From positions 1 through 11,849 of the forward strand of contig SFEB01000035.1 in assembly GCA_004558105.1 (NCBI GenBank): 11,849 nucleotides of DNA, read 5' to 3'. The notes under the pieces are model-generated. The model did not search any database and was not told the origin of the DNA. It saw only the letters and a program-made list of their open reading frames with translations. The translations under genes and the position numbers were made by a program. Positions 5,956 through 11,849 of the stretch are shown here, in pieces (position 1 is the first letter of the stretch; every line of letters starts with the position of its first letter). This stretch comes from Clostridiales bacterium. Lineage in GTDB: Bacteria; Bacillota; Clostridia; Christensenellales; CAG-314.

Positions 5956-7691
5956 CAGCGCACCTCCTTGTTGCCGCTGTTTCCGACACCCGCAACTTTT
6001 AGCGCATGAGGCATGCAGATGACAATCTGGTTGGCACGGGTAACGGTATTTGCCGCTTTAACGCAGTCGCGACCGCGACATGACGAGTCGAGCATCGTGA
6101 CCTTACCCTCTTCGAAAAGGATTTTGTTGAATTCCGTTTTTTCGTCGTCAAAATGGACCGTAAGAGTAGTTACGCCGTCTTTTTCGTCAACTGCCAGCCT
6201 CTCAGCCCAGTCGTTGGATAAAACAACAAGCCGACGTGTCTCGTTGTCGAAGTAACACGCCATAACTCCTTCGCACCAGACTTCGGTACGACTCCATTCT
6301 TCGCTCTTAAAGGCAACGCCTACGCCGACGAAAACGCCTGCAACAACGACTACAACCGCAACGTACAGCACCACGTCGAAAGGTTTGAAAAATTTCAGGG
6401 TTTTAAAATCCGCACTTTTTGAACTTATATCGTCCTTCTTCTTGCCGTTTTTTACCGCAAGAGCAACGACGACCGCAATAATTGCTATCGCCGCCGCAAC
6501 GCCCCACAGCCACCCGTAACCCGACTGTCCTGTAAACGATACCTCGCCCCCGTCTACCGTAAAAGAATATTTAACGGCGTTGGAAGATTTGATTTTCACT
6601 TCGGGAGAGTTGGTATAAACGCCAAGTTTCGCACCCTTTTCAAATACGGAGATAACGGAACGCACGCCGAGAGTCTTTGCCGCCTCGCCGTCGGCGAATA
6701 ATGCGATTTTCGTAGCGTCAAAAGTCATAAGAGCAGTCGTTACGCCGTCGCAGACCGCCGCGCTGTCGCACTCGGCAAAAACCGTCCTTGCTCCCGTTTC
6801 GGTAGGGTAACCCGTACTTGCGTCTATAATATGGCAGTAATTTCTACCCTCGTAGGTAAAAAAACGCTGATAATCGCCGCTGACCGAAATACTTTTGCCG
6901 ACGTTGTTTTTTGTAAGCAAAACCGAACCGTCGACGGGATTTACCAAATCAACGGCATTGTCGGCGTCGTTGCCCAGATAAGTTACGCTACTCATGCCGG
7001 ATACGATATTGCCTTTGTCGACGCCGTATTTTTCGGCAATCGCCTTAAGTTTGTCGGTTGCAAAACCTTTGCAGATACCGCCGAAATCGATTTTTACCGT
7101 ATAAACTTGTCCGTCAACCGTCACAGTCGTCTCGGGTTTTTTCAGGTAAAACTCTCCCCCGTCCTCGCTGAAAACAATATTTTCAAAATCAGCGAGAAGG
7201 ATAAATGCGTCTATATATTTTTGTTGCGGCACACTCCCGTCGTCGCGGTCGTAAGGATAAACGACGTCGGTCGTCCCTTCCCAACGTCGGGCAGAAAATC
7301 CCCAAAGGTCAACGAGGTTGTAAACGGCAGGGTTGTACGCGCCGTCCGTTGCGTTAAAAACGGTTTGCGCCGTCTTGAAACACTCGGCGGTCAAAGGGTC
7401 GATTCGTACCTTTTCTCCCGCATCGGCAGCGTTAAAACGCGCCGCGTCGCCGTTAACGTCGTCGGCGGAAAGACAAACTTCGAGTTTATCGATAACAGTC
7501 TTCATCTCGGCAAAAGCGTTCTCAGCCGCACTGCGGTTAGTTGCGTTATCCTCGTCAAAACAGAGCGTAACTTCTACTAACGTGCCGAAAGCCATAAAAG
7601 TACGGCCGTCCTCGTAGCCGTCGGTCGTTTTACACCCGACAAGGCACGTGCCCAAAACCAATATTAAGATTAAAAAACCGATTTTTTTCAA
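5955..7691 (-). CDS. ApbE/FmnB-type flavin transferase lipoprotein fused to a NusG-domain-II (EetA-like) module
   Basis: 578 residues. 1-20: lipoprotein signal with lipobox LVGC, lipidated C20. About 30-355: ApbE domain (FAD:protein FMN transferase, which puts FMN on Thr/Ser of exported proteins), with MAFGT (33-37), TDGAYNPAVYNLVDLWGF (115-132), IDFGGICKGF (201-210), SGDYQRFF (271-278), HIIDASTGYP (287-296), and D315/T318-T319 at the metal site. The usual GG[ND] after FGG reads GMSS (232-235). About 393-413: first membrane helix; a lysine-rich loop (414-437) should be cytoplasmic; about 438-461: second helix; 462-565: NusG domain II with CRGRDC (538-543) and ICMPHAL (558-564). Residues from about 431 on resemble a complete EetA. 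The start codon is TTG: it gives MKKIGF and the lipobox, and AGAGG lies 11 bases upstream. Own promoter; coupled to the EetB-like gene. Confidence 0.88.
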   Translation of the reverse strand: MKKIGFLILILVLGTCLVGCKTTDGYEDGRTFMAFGTLVEVTLCFDEDNATNRSAAENAFAEMKTVIDKLEVCLSADDVNGDAARFNAADAGEKVRIDPLTAECFKTAQTVFNATDGAYNPAVYNLVDLWGFSARRWEGTTDVVYPYDRDDGSVPQQKYIDAFILLADFENIVFSEDGGEFYLKKPETTVTVDGQVYTVKIDFGGICKGFATDKLKAIAEKYGVDKGNIVSGMSSVTYLGNDADNAVDLVNPVDGSVLLTKNNVGKSISVSGDYQRFFTYEGRNYCHIIDASTGYPTETGARTVFAECDSAAVCDGVTTALMTFDATKIALFADGEAAKTLGVRSVISVFEKGAKLGVYTNSPEVKIKSSNAVKYSFTVDGGEVSFTGQSGYGWLWGVAAAIAIIAVVVALAVKNGKKKDDISSKSADFKTLKFFKPFDVVLYVAVVVVVAGVFVGVGVAFKSEEWSRTEVWCEGVMACYFDNETRRLVVLSNDWAERLAVDEKDGVTTLTVHFDDEKTEFNKILFEEGKVTMLDSSCRGRDCVKAANTVTRANQIVICMPHALKVAGVGNSGNKEVR

Positions 7692-7720
7692 TTCTTGTTT
7701 TTCCTCTCGAACCTGGTTGT

Positions 7721-7749
7721 ATTATACTATTTAGCGACGATAAAGTCAA
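7721..7749 (-). promoter_or_regulatory. Promoter of the FmnB-EetA / EetB operon
   Basis: On the minus strand TTGACT (7749-7744), a 17-base spacer and TATAAT (7726-7721) form a strong sigma-A promoter, about 30 bases before the TTG start. The rest of the 192-base divergent gap to the MATE gene shows no clear operator. Confidence 0.88.
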
Positions 7750-7851
7750 CGCGCTTTTTATCAAAACGGTCTTTTTTTTGGACTAAACCGCTTAAAACGA
7801 GCAAAATTCATTGCTTTATCACCTAATCGTTGGTAAAAAATAATTTGTGCA

Positions 7852-7860
7852 TGGTACAAT
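7852..7860 (+). promoter_or_regulatory. Probable extended -10 promoter of the MATE gene
   Basis: TGG-TACAAT (7852-7860) is an extended -10 element. The best -35, TTGGTA at 7830-7835, is 19 bases away, so it is weak. The start codon is at 7884 with AGGAGA just before it, giving a leader of under 20 bases. Confidence 0.55.
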
Positions 7861-7883
7861 GTAACCCGTTTTGAGGAGAGAAA

Positions 7884-9371
7884 ATGGAAGAAGTAAAAGA
7901 ACTGAATAACGAAACAAACGGCGAAGGCATTTCTCTCAACTCCGATAAATTGCGAAACACGCCGATGGGCAAACTGCTTTTCAGCATGGCTTTGCCTGCA
8001 ATAATCTCTATGCTTATCGAAGCGTTGTACAACGTCATCGACGGTATATACGTCTCACAATGGCAGCCGGAAGCATTCGACGCTTTCGGTTACGGCAGAC
8101 CTCTCTTCATGATAGTTATTGCCGTGGGAATAGGTATAGGCGTAGGCTCTAACGTTTTCGTCGCAAGGCAGTTGGGGTTCGGGAACAAAGAAAAAGCTAA
8201 TCAGGTAGCAAAAACCGCTTTCGTACTCGCAGTGGCGGCATGGCTGCTTTTCTTCGTATTGGCATGGGTATTGCCGAAACCGTTTATAAAAATTTACAAC
8301 GGCGTAAGTCAGACTATTGTCGACAGGTACATGGAATACGTTCCGTATTACATGATGGGCTGTCTGTTTTCGATGCTGAGTATGGTCGGCTCGAAAATTC
8401 TTCAAGCTACCGGAAACATGCGCGTGCCGATGATAAGTCAGACTCTGGGATGCTTAACCAACATTATACTTGACCCCGTCTTTATTTTTAAAGACGCAAA
8501 ACTGTTTTTCTTTATCCCAGTAAAAGGACTGGGGATGGGGATGAGCGGCGCTTTGATTGCCACGCTTATCGGTCAGTTTTTATCGTGCGCGTACGTTCTG
8601 GGTGCGTTTTTATTCCGTAAACAAGACGTCGATTTCTTTCCGAAAGGACTCAAGTTTACCTTCAAAAACGTTAAAGCTATATTCAATATCGGCTTACCGA
8701 ACTTTATTCTCAACGCCGTAGGCAGTTTTACCACGATAATATTGAACTACATTCTCAACAATTACGATTACGGCGTAACGATTTATACCGCATACTTTAC
8801 CTGCCAGTCCTTCGTATTTATGCCTATCTTCGGCTTAACGCAAGGCACGATGCCGATACTCGGTTACAGTTACGGAGCCAATCTTAAAAAACGATTTGAC
8901 GATTGTTTTAAACGATCGCTTATTACCGCGCTTTGTGTTTTGGGAGCGGGATTGCTGGCGTTCCAACTTTTCCCCGAACAAATCGTCAGGATATTTAATA
9001 TCGAAAACCAACACGCAGTGGAACTGGCGGCTAAATCGTTCAGAATAATCAGTCTGTGCTTTATCCCCGCGGCGTTCTCGATACTGCTCATCACTTTGTT
9101 GCAGTCTCTTAACGTCGGCGTTTACTCGATGCTGATATCTTTACTGCGCCAGATAGGTTTTCTTATCCCCCTTGCCTTTTTATTCCAGGCGATATTTACG
9201 GCAAGCCCGGGTATCGATATGACAAACCGGTTTTATCTCATATTCTTATGCTTCCCCGTGGCGGAAATACTTACCTTGCTGATTTTTACGCCCATAGCGA
9301 TAAAAAAATATCGCACTATTTTCGCCAAACGCGCCAGGCAGGCGGAAGAACACGTTACGGAAATAGCCTGA
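7884..9371 (+). CDS. MATE family efflux transporter (MepA/DinF-like)
   Basis: 495 residues and about 12 membrane helices in two homologous halves, the size and layout of MATE proteins, which export cationic drugs or metabolites using Na+ or H+ gradients. The first half opens with PMGKLLFSMALPAIISMLIEALYNVIDGIYV, the classic TM1 with Pro and the Asp at the end. Later FVARQLGFGNKEKA, LQATGNMRVPM and LTNIILDPVFIF are standard family landmarks of half one; LTQGTMPILGYSYGA marks half two. The loop after TM1 (QWQPEAFDAFGYGRP) departs from the common G-x-x-A-[LI]-A-A pattern. A hydrophilic N-terminal tail of about 25 residues precedes the first helix. The ATG follows AGGAGA. Monocistronic, divergent from the flavin operon; substrate unknown. 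Confidence 0.93.
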   Translation: MEEVKELNNETNGEGISLNSDKLRNTPMGKLLFSMALPAIISMLIEALYNVIDGIYVSQWQPEAFDAFGYGRPLFMIVIAVGIGIGVGSNVFVARQLGFGNKEKANQVAKTAFVLAVAAWLLFFVLAWVLPKPFIKIYNGVSQTIVDRYMEYVPYYMMGCLFSMLSMVGSKILQATGNMRVPMISQTLGCLTNIILDPVFIFKDAKLFFFIPVKGLGMGMSGALIATLIGQFLSCAYVLGAFLFRKQDVDFFPKGLKFTFKNVKAIFNIGLPNFILNAVGSFTTIILNYILNNYDYGVTIYTAYFTCQSFVFMPIFGLTQGTMPILGYSYGANLKKRFDDCFKRSLITALCVLGAGLLAFQLFPEQIVRIFNIENQHAVELAAKSFRIISLCFIPAAFSILLITLLQSLNVGVYSMLISLLRQIGFLIPLAFLFQAIFTASPGIDMTNRFYLIFLCFPVAEILTLLIFTPIAIKKYRTIFAKRARQAEEHVTEIA

Positions 9372-9388
9372 AAAAAACAAACGAAAAA

Positions 9389-9421
9389 ACACTTTCGGAA
9401 AGTCGCGAAAGTGTTTTTTTA
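9389..9421 (+). terminator. Terminator between MATE and folT (bidirectional)
   Basis: ACACTTTCG (9389-9397) pairs with CGAAAGTGT (9406-9414) around an 8-base loop, followed by T's to 9421. A run of A's at 9384-9388 gives U's on the other strand, so it can also end the convergent folate-transporter gene. Confidence 0.88.
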
Positions 9422-9452
9422 TTTCTCATTATCGTTTTGTTGACCTCAATTA

Positions 9453-10058
9453 CTATTGTTTGTTTTCCGACGTGGAACTTTTTATTTTTTTGACGACAAA
9501 CCTGGTAAAGGCAGGGCTTTTTAAAACCAGCCATACTATTACGGTATTAACGAGCAACCAGAACCACTGCACGCTCACCCGCCTGACCAACGTAGCTCTG
9601 AATACGTCTAAGCCTGCGTTCATAAGCAGGGTTGTGGTCGGATAGTACGCCGACATTCCCATGTTGTAGAGCAAAGCTTCTCCCACCGCCGTCAATCCTA
9701 AACTGCATACGACGAAAGAACACAACGCGGTGCAGATAAGCTTGATCGAAATTTTGTCGGTTTTCAGGTACTTGAAAAACAACCCGGCAAACATCGCCAT
9801 AACGCCGTTACTCAGGGTAATAAGCGGCATCCATGGACCTTCGGGGAAAATCACGGCAGGCAAAAAGTCCGCCAGCATGGCGACTCCTCCGCCTATCCAC
9901 GGGCCGAGCAACGCACCGGCCAGAAAACAAAAGGTATAGACGAGACTGATTCTGCCGAAAGTGTCAATGCGGGGCATCGCCGACGAAAGAAGGTTTAAGG
10001 CTATACCGACAGCCGTAAACACGGAGATAAGAGTGATAAGATACGTTCTTTTTGACAT
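9453..10058 (-). CDS. folT: Folate-family ECF transporter S component (FolT-like)
   Basis: 201 residues with about six membrane helices. S components bind one vitamin and work with a shared EcfA-EcfA'-EcfT energy module, which is not encoded here. Landmarks of the folate family are the charged stretch before helix 2 (RIDTFGRISL, 30-39), LLGPWIGGGVAMLADFL (50-66), and the loop FPEGPW before helix 4. The C terminus is Lys/Ser-rich and cytoplasmic. The folate assignment rests mainly on the tetrahydrofolate riboswitch in its leader, which normally controls folate transport or synthesis genes. The start is ATG, with GGGAGG nine bases upstream inside a regulatory hairpin. Monocistronic. Confidence 0.88.
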   Translation of the reverse strand: MSKRTYLITLISVFTAVGIALNLLSSAMPRIDTFGRISLVYTFCFLAGALLGPWIGGGVAMLADFLPAVIFPEGPWMPLITLSNGVMAMFAGLFFKYLKTDKISIKLICTALCSFVVCSLGLTAVGEALLYNMGMSAYYPTTTLLMNAGLDVFRATLVRRVSVQWFWLLVNTVIVWLVLKSPAFTRFVVKKIKSSTSENKQ

Positions 10059-10059
10059 G

Positions 10060-10091
10060 AAAAAAGACCTCCCATAATATTCGGAAAGGTC
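10060..10091 (-). promoter_or_regulatory. Expression platform: terminator-like hairpin that holds the folT SD
   Basis: On the minus strand GACCUUUC (10091-10084) pairs with GGGAGGUC (10073-10066; five Watson-Crick pairs, two G-U pairs, one G-C) around a 10-base loop, followed by six U's (10065-10060) and then C-AUG. The 3' arm is the SD. The structure can stop transcription and also block the ribosome. A second small hairpin, GUACG (10126-10122)/CGUAC (10111-10107), lies just upstream and may be part of the switch. Confidence 0.7.
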
Positions 10092-10133
10092 CGCGCAAAA
10101 AACCGCGTACGGCTAAAAAAGCGTACACAAATA

Positions 10134-10233
10134 GTAGCAACGGACGCGAACAAGTACCGCAGAACTGTCGTTCTTTCGTGCAGGGGCGACTTCCCATCCC
10201 GTGCCACTTTACGCACTTGCTCTACTTTGCCAC
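10134..10233 (-). ncRNA. Tetrahydrofolate (THF) riboswitch
   Basis: The minus-strand leader matches the THF riboswitch layout element by element. P1: GUGGCAA (10233-10227) with UUGCUAC (10140-10134). P2: CAAGU (10219-10215) with ACUUG (10155-10151). The conserved GCGUAAAGUG follows P2, as in known examples (GCGUUAAGUG). P3 is closed by GUG/CAC and its loop has GGGAUG. A 5-bp hairpin, AGAAC/GUUCU with loop GACA, follows the conserved CGAA. GCGGU precedes the P2 3' strand. The long-range pseudoknot is present: GGAUG (10199-10195) with CGUCC (10146-10142). All known members sense reduced folates and control folate uptake or synthesis. Confidence 0.92.
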
Positions 10234-10237
10234 GACC

Positions 10238-10266
10238 AATATACCACAAGCCAACCTTAAAGTAAA
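10238..10266 (-). promoter_or_regulatory. Promoter of the riboswitch-folT transcript
   Basis: On the minus strand TTTACT (10266-10261), a 17-base spacer and TATATT (10243-10238), with extended -10 TGG. The predicted start (about 10231-10233) coincides with the first base pair of riboswitch P1, which supports both calls. Confidence 0.8.
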
Positions 10267-10329
10267 ACGTTTTGCCTTAATTTTTTATTTTTTTCGGATA
10301 ATTTTTAACAAGCAACGCAAAATAATAGT

Positions 10330-11007
10330 ATGCTTACTATTTTTTTAAGAGGATTGATAATTTTCGGACTTTTGTTGGTAGTCATCAGGCTGATGGGCAA
10401 ACGGCAAATCGGCGAGATGGAACCTTTTGAACTGGTAATAACGTTGGTTATTTCCGAAATCGCATGCGTGCCTATGGGGGATAAAAATATTCCGCTCACC
10501 TACGGCGTCGTATGCATACTGACGCTCTATATAGTCCACCAAGTTATCGTGCTGTTGTCGAAAAACACGAAAATGCAAAGTATCATCAGCGGAAAACCCA
10601 TGTTGGTAATAGACAAAAGCGGTATAAACGTTGCCGCAGTCAAACAACTGAACATGCAAGTCAACGACTTGATGCAATCGTTACGCAATACGGGATACTT
10701 TTCCGTCGAAGAGATAGAATACGCTTTGATGGAAACCAACGGACAGTTGTCCGTTATCCCTAAAAAATCAATGGAAAACAAGCAAAAGAGTCTGCCCGTG
10801 CCGCTTATTCTCGAAGGAAAGTGGTGTGAAGACGAATTGACTCAACACGGCATAGACCGTGAAAAAATCGGCAATATGCTGTTTAAAAAACGCGTTAAGG
10901 TCAAAGACGTGGTTTTTTTGACCGCCGACCAGAACGACCACTTTGTATTGCAGGACAAACAAGGCGTAAGCAGCTGGGACGCGCAAAAGGAGGGGGTAAT
11001 TAAATGA
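10330..11007 (+). CDS. DUF421 family membrane protein (YetF-like)
   Basis: 225 residues. Three N-terminal membrane helices (about 3-22, 32-50, 55-77) contain the family signature GKRQIGEMEPFELVITLVISE (23-43). A cytoplasmic domain follows with GKPMLVIDKSG (88-98), NDLMQSLRNTGYFSVEEIEYALMETNGQLSV (112-142) and a second, weaker repeat-like half to the C terminus. The biochemical role of the family is not established; some members are tied to envelope or spore functions in Bacillus. No SD is visible before the ATG, although LTIFLRG makes the right N terminus; the only promoter-like sequence is GATAAT at 10297-10302, with TTGCCT 19 bases upstream. Its last codons overlap the next gene (ATGA), a conserved DUF421-DUF4363 pairing in Clostridia. 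Confidence 0.9.
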   Translation: MLTIFLRGLIIFGLLLVVIRLMGKRQIGEMEPFELVITLVISEIACVPMGDKNIPLTYGVVCILTLYIVHQVIVLLSKNTKMQSIISGKPMLVIDKSGINVAAVKQLNMQVNDLMQSLRNTGYFSVEEIEYALMETNGQLSVIPKKSMENKQKSLPVPLILEGKWCEDELTQHGIDREKIGNMLFKKRVKVKDVVFLTADQNDHFVLQDKQGVSSWDAQKEGVIK

Positions 11008-11378
11008 AGCACATGATTATTCCGCTTATCGCCCTCGTGCTGGTGGTAGGGTTCGGTATATACGAAAGCCTAAGCGTTTACAATACCTATAAAGAATTTG
11101 AAAAAGAAATCGACAACTTAATGCAACTGTGCTACGACGAAGACCTGACGGAAGAGATTTTTGCCGACTTTTGCGACTACTGGACGGACGTAAGAGAAAA
11201 ATCCGAGTTTTTCTTACATCACAACGACGTATACGAAATTACTCTGCGTATCGGCGAAATAAAAGCGTACGTCAAACAAAAGGATTTCGACCTGTGCGTC
11301 GCTCATCTGTCGGTTATTAAAGACCTTGCGGCATATATCGGTCACCTTGCCATTCCCTCTTTCGAGCACGTCATGTAA
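11004..11378 (+). CDS. DUF4363 family protein
   Basis: 124 residues. An N-terminal membrane helix (about 4-22, IIPLIALVLVVGFGIYESL) anchors a helical, acidic domain of about 100 residues outside the membrane; W and paired acidic residues (CDYWTDVREKSEFFLHHNDVYEI) and the LAAYIGHL stretch near the end are typical of DUF4363. The function is unknown. The start overlaps the DUF421 stop as ATGA, with AAGGAGGGGG upstream, so the two proteins are made together and probably act together at the membrane. Confidence 0.88.
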   Translation: MKHMIIPLIALVLVVGFGIYESLSVYNTYKEFEKEIDNLMQLCYDEDLTEEIFADFCDYWTDVREKSEFFLHHNDVYEITLRIGEIKAYVKQKDFDLCVAHLSVIKDLAAYIGHLAIPSFEHVM

Positions 11379-11400
11379 ACTAAACCGACAAAGAAACGCA

Positions 11401-11430
11401 CCCGTACGGGTAATGCCGACGGGGATTTTT
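11401..11430 (+). terminator. Weak terminator after DUF4363
   Basis: CCCGT (11401-11405) pairs with ACGGG (11419-11423), followed by GGATTTTT (T's at 11426-11430). The stem is only five pairs and the 13-base loop could form the alternative palindrome CCCGTACGGG (11401-11410). Probably a first, weak stop before the stronger hairpin downstream. Confidence 0.4.
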
Positions 11431-11440
11431 CAGACAACGT

Positions 11441-11473
11441 AAAAGGATAGCGAAATTATCGCTACCCTTTTTT
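11441..11473. terminator. Bidirectional terminator between DUF4363 and the small regulator
   Basis: AAAAGGATAGCGA (11441-11453) pairs with TCGCTACCCTTTT (11459-11471), followed by T's to 11473. One position is A-C on the plus strand but G-U on the minus strand, so the hairpin is stronger for the minus-strand regulator, whose stop is about 95 bases away. Positions 11474-11566 hold no recognisable feature. Confidence 0.75.
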
Positions 11474-11566
11474 AATCTTTGTATTACAAAGTATTACGAA
11501 TACGTACGGTTTGCTACGTTTTTTAGATTAAAAACACAATAAGCAATTTATAACAGCTCTTTTTTT

Positions 11567-11767
11567 TCAGTCTTTTATAAACTCCACCACGTCTTCTATT
11601 TTACAATCCAAAAAAGAACAAATCCTGTCAAGCGTTTTCATTTCAATGTTTTGATTTGCTTTTAATCTGCGAACCGTTTTGCTATCAATACCACACTCTT
11701 CTCTGAGCCTGTACGTGGAAACGCCCTTTTTATCCATCGTCAAAAATAATCTATCGAATTTAAACAT
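11567..11767 (-). CDS. Small Cro/C1-type helix-turn-helix regulator
   Basis: 66 residues from the ATG at 11767. Almost all of it is one HTH domain: FDRLFLTMDKKGVSTYRLREECGIDSKTVRRLKANQ, then IEMKTLDRICSFLDCKIEDVVEFI, the five-helix XRE/HTH_26 plan. There is no effector domain. An in-frame TTG at 11779 has no SD; the ATG has GGGGGT six bases upstream. Such stand-alone regulators often sit at the edges of integrated elements or next to toxin-antitoxin and phage-like genes and repress a divergent promoter. Here an exact-consensus divergent promoter lies directly upstream, together with G-tract repeats that may be its operators. The SD itself is part of one repeat, so autoregulation is possible. 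Confidence 0.85.
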   Translation of the reverse strand: MFKFDRLFLTMDKKGVSTYRLREECGIDSKTVRRLKANQNIEMKTLDRICSFLDCKIEDVVEFIKD

Positions 11768-11769
11768 TT

Positions 11770-11838
11770 TAACCCCCAAGTATTGACATTTTATATTATG
11801 GGGGTTATAATCTTTTTTATTAAGGGGATATAATCCCC
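11770..11838. repeat. G-tract inverted repeats, likely operators
   Basis: TAACCCCC (11770-11777) and GGGGGTTA (11800-11807) form an inverted repeat with 22 bases between the arms. The arms bracket the -35 box, and the right arm overlaps the start of the -10. GGGGAT-ATA-ATCCCC (11824-11838) is a perfect 15-base palindrome downstream of the start of transcription. All share G4-5 followed by A/T. Binding by the divergent HTH protein is inferred from layout alone. Confidence 0.6.
11783..11811 (+). promoter_or_regulatory. Exact-consensus promoter firing out of the right edge
   Basis: TTGACA (11783-11788), a 17-base spacer and TATAAT (11806-11811): both hexamers and the spacing are perfect. A second TATAAT is at 11829-11834. 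No gene start follows within the remaining 38 bases, so it drives a gene beyond the window, divergent from the small regulator. Confidence 0.85.
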
Positions 11839-11849
11839 ATTTTAACGTT

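Noticed and set aside
6831..7580. 249-residue open frame on the plus strand inside the ApbE fusion gene
   Set aside because: It is fully antisense to a gene with clear ApbE motifs, has no SD, and its composition is that of a complementary-strand shadow.
5955..7691. Reading the C-terminal module as the transcription factor NusG
   Set aside because: Only NusG domain II (with CRGRDC) is present, it follows two membrane helices and lacks the NGN and KOW domains; it is the extracytoplasmic EetA type.
8055..8405. 116-residue minus-strand frame inside the MATE gene
   Set aside because: Antisense shadow of transmembrane codons, with His/Tyr-rich nonsense composition and no start signal.
9964..10249. 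Two overlapping minus-strand frames (77 and 82 residues) upstream of folT
   Set aside because: They lie across the THF riboswitch and promoter; the base pairing explains this stretch and neither frame has an SD.

Overview
The window looks like chromosomal DNA of a low-to-moderate-GC Gram-positive, most likely an uncultured Clostridia member (Bacillota). The signs are strong Shine-Dalgarno (SD) sites, sigma-A promoters with near-consensus TTGACA/TATAAT boxes, many U-tract terminators, two membrane proteins of the small S-component type, a DUF421-DUF4363 gene pair, and a lipoprotein ApbE. No rRNA, tRNA, CRISPR, transposase or phage structural gene was seen.

Layout from left to right. Positions 1-234 are non-coding and hold terminators. 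A TetR-family regulator (235-807, -) and a PRPP-dependent phosphoribosyltransferase (1064-1606, +) are divergent, each with its own clear promoter. Next comes a tight minus-strand operon (4206 down to 1666): an unrecognised membrane-anchored protein, an ABC ATPase and an ABC-2 permease. It is separated by an unusual three-arm hairpin from a monocistronic secreted protein with a papain/C39-like Cys-His-Asp pattern (4318-5184, -).

The most notable locus is 5446-7691 (-). One 578-residue lipoprotein joins an ApbE/FmnB-type flavin transferase to a two-helix NusG-domain-II (EetA-like) module. It overlaps by one base with an EetB-like 'Gx transporter' gene. This looks like a condensed flavin-based extracellular electron transfer module, with no quinone dehydrogenase or flavinylated acceptor nearby.

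A MATE efflux gene (7884-9371, +) is divergent from that operon and converges on a folate-type ECF S component (9453-10058, -). The leader of the S-component gene holds a recognisable tetrahydrofolate riboswitch (10134-10233), whose pseudoknot can be drawn base by base, followed by a terminator-like hairpin that also contains the SD. Then come a DUF421-DUF4363 operon (10330-11378, +), two terminators, and a 66-residue Cro/C1-type regulator (11567-11767, -). That regulator is divergent from an exact-consensus promoter that fires out of the right edge and is flanked by G/C-tract inverted repeats. It looks like the control region of a neighbouring, unseen element.
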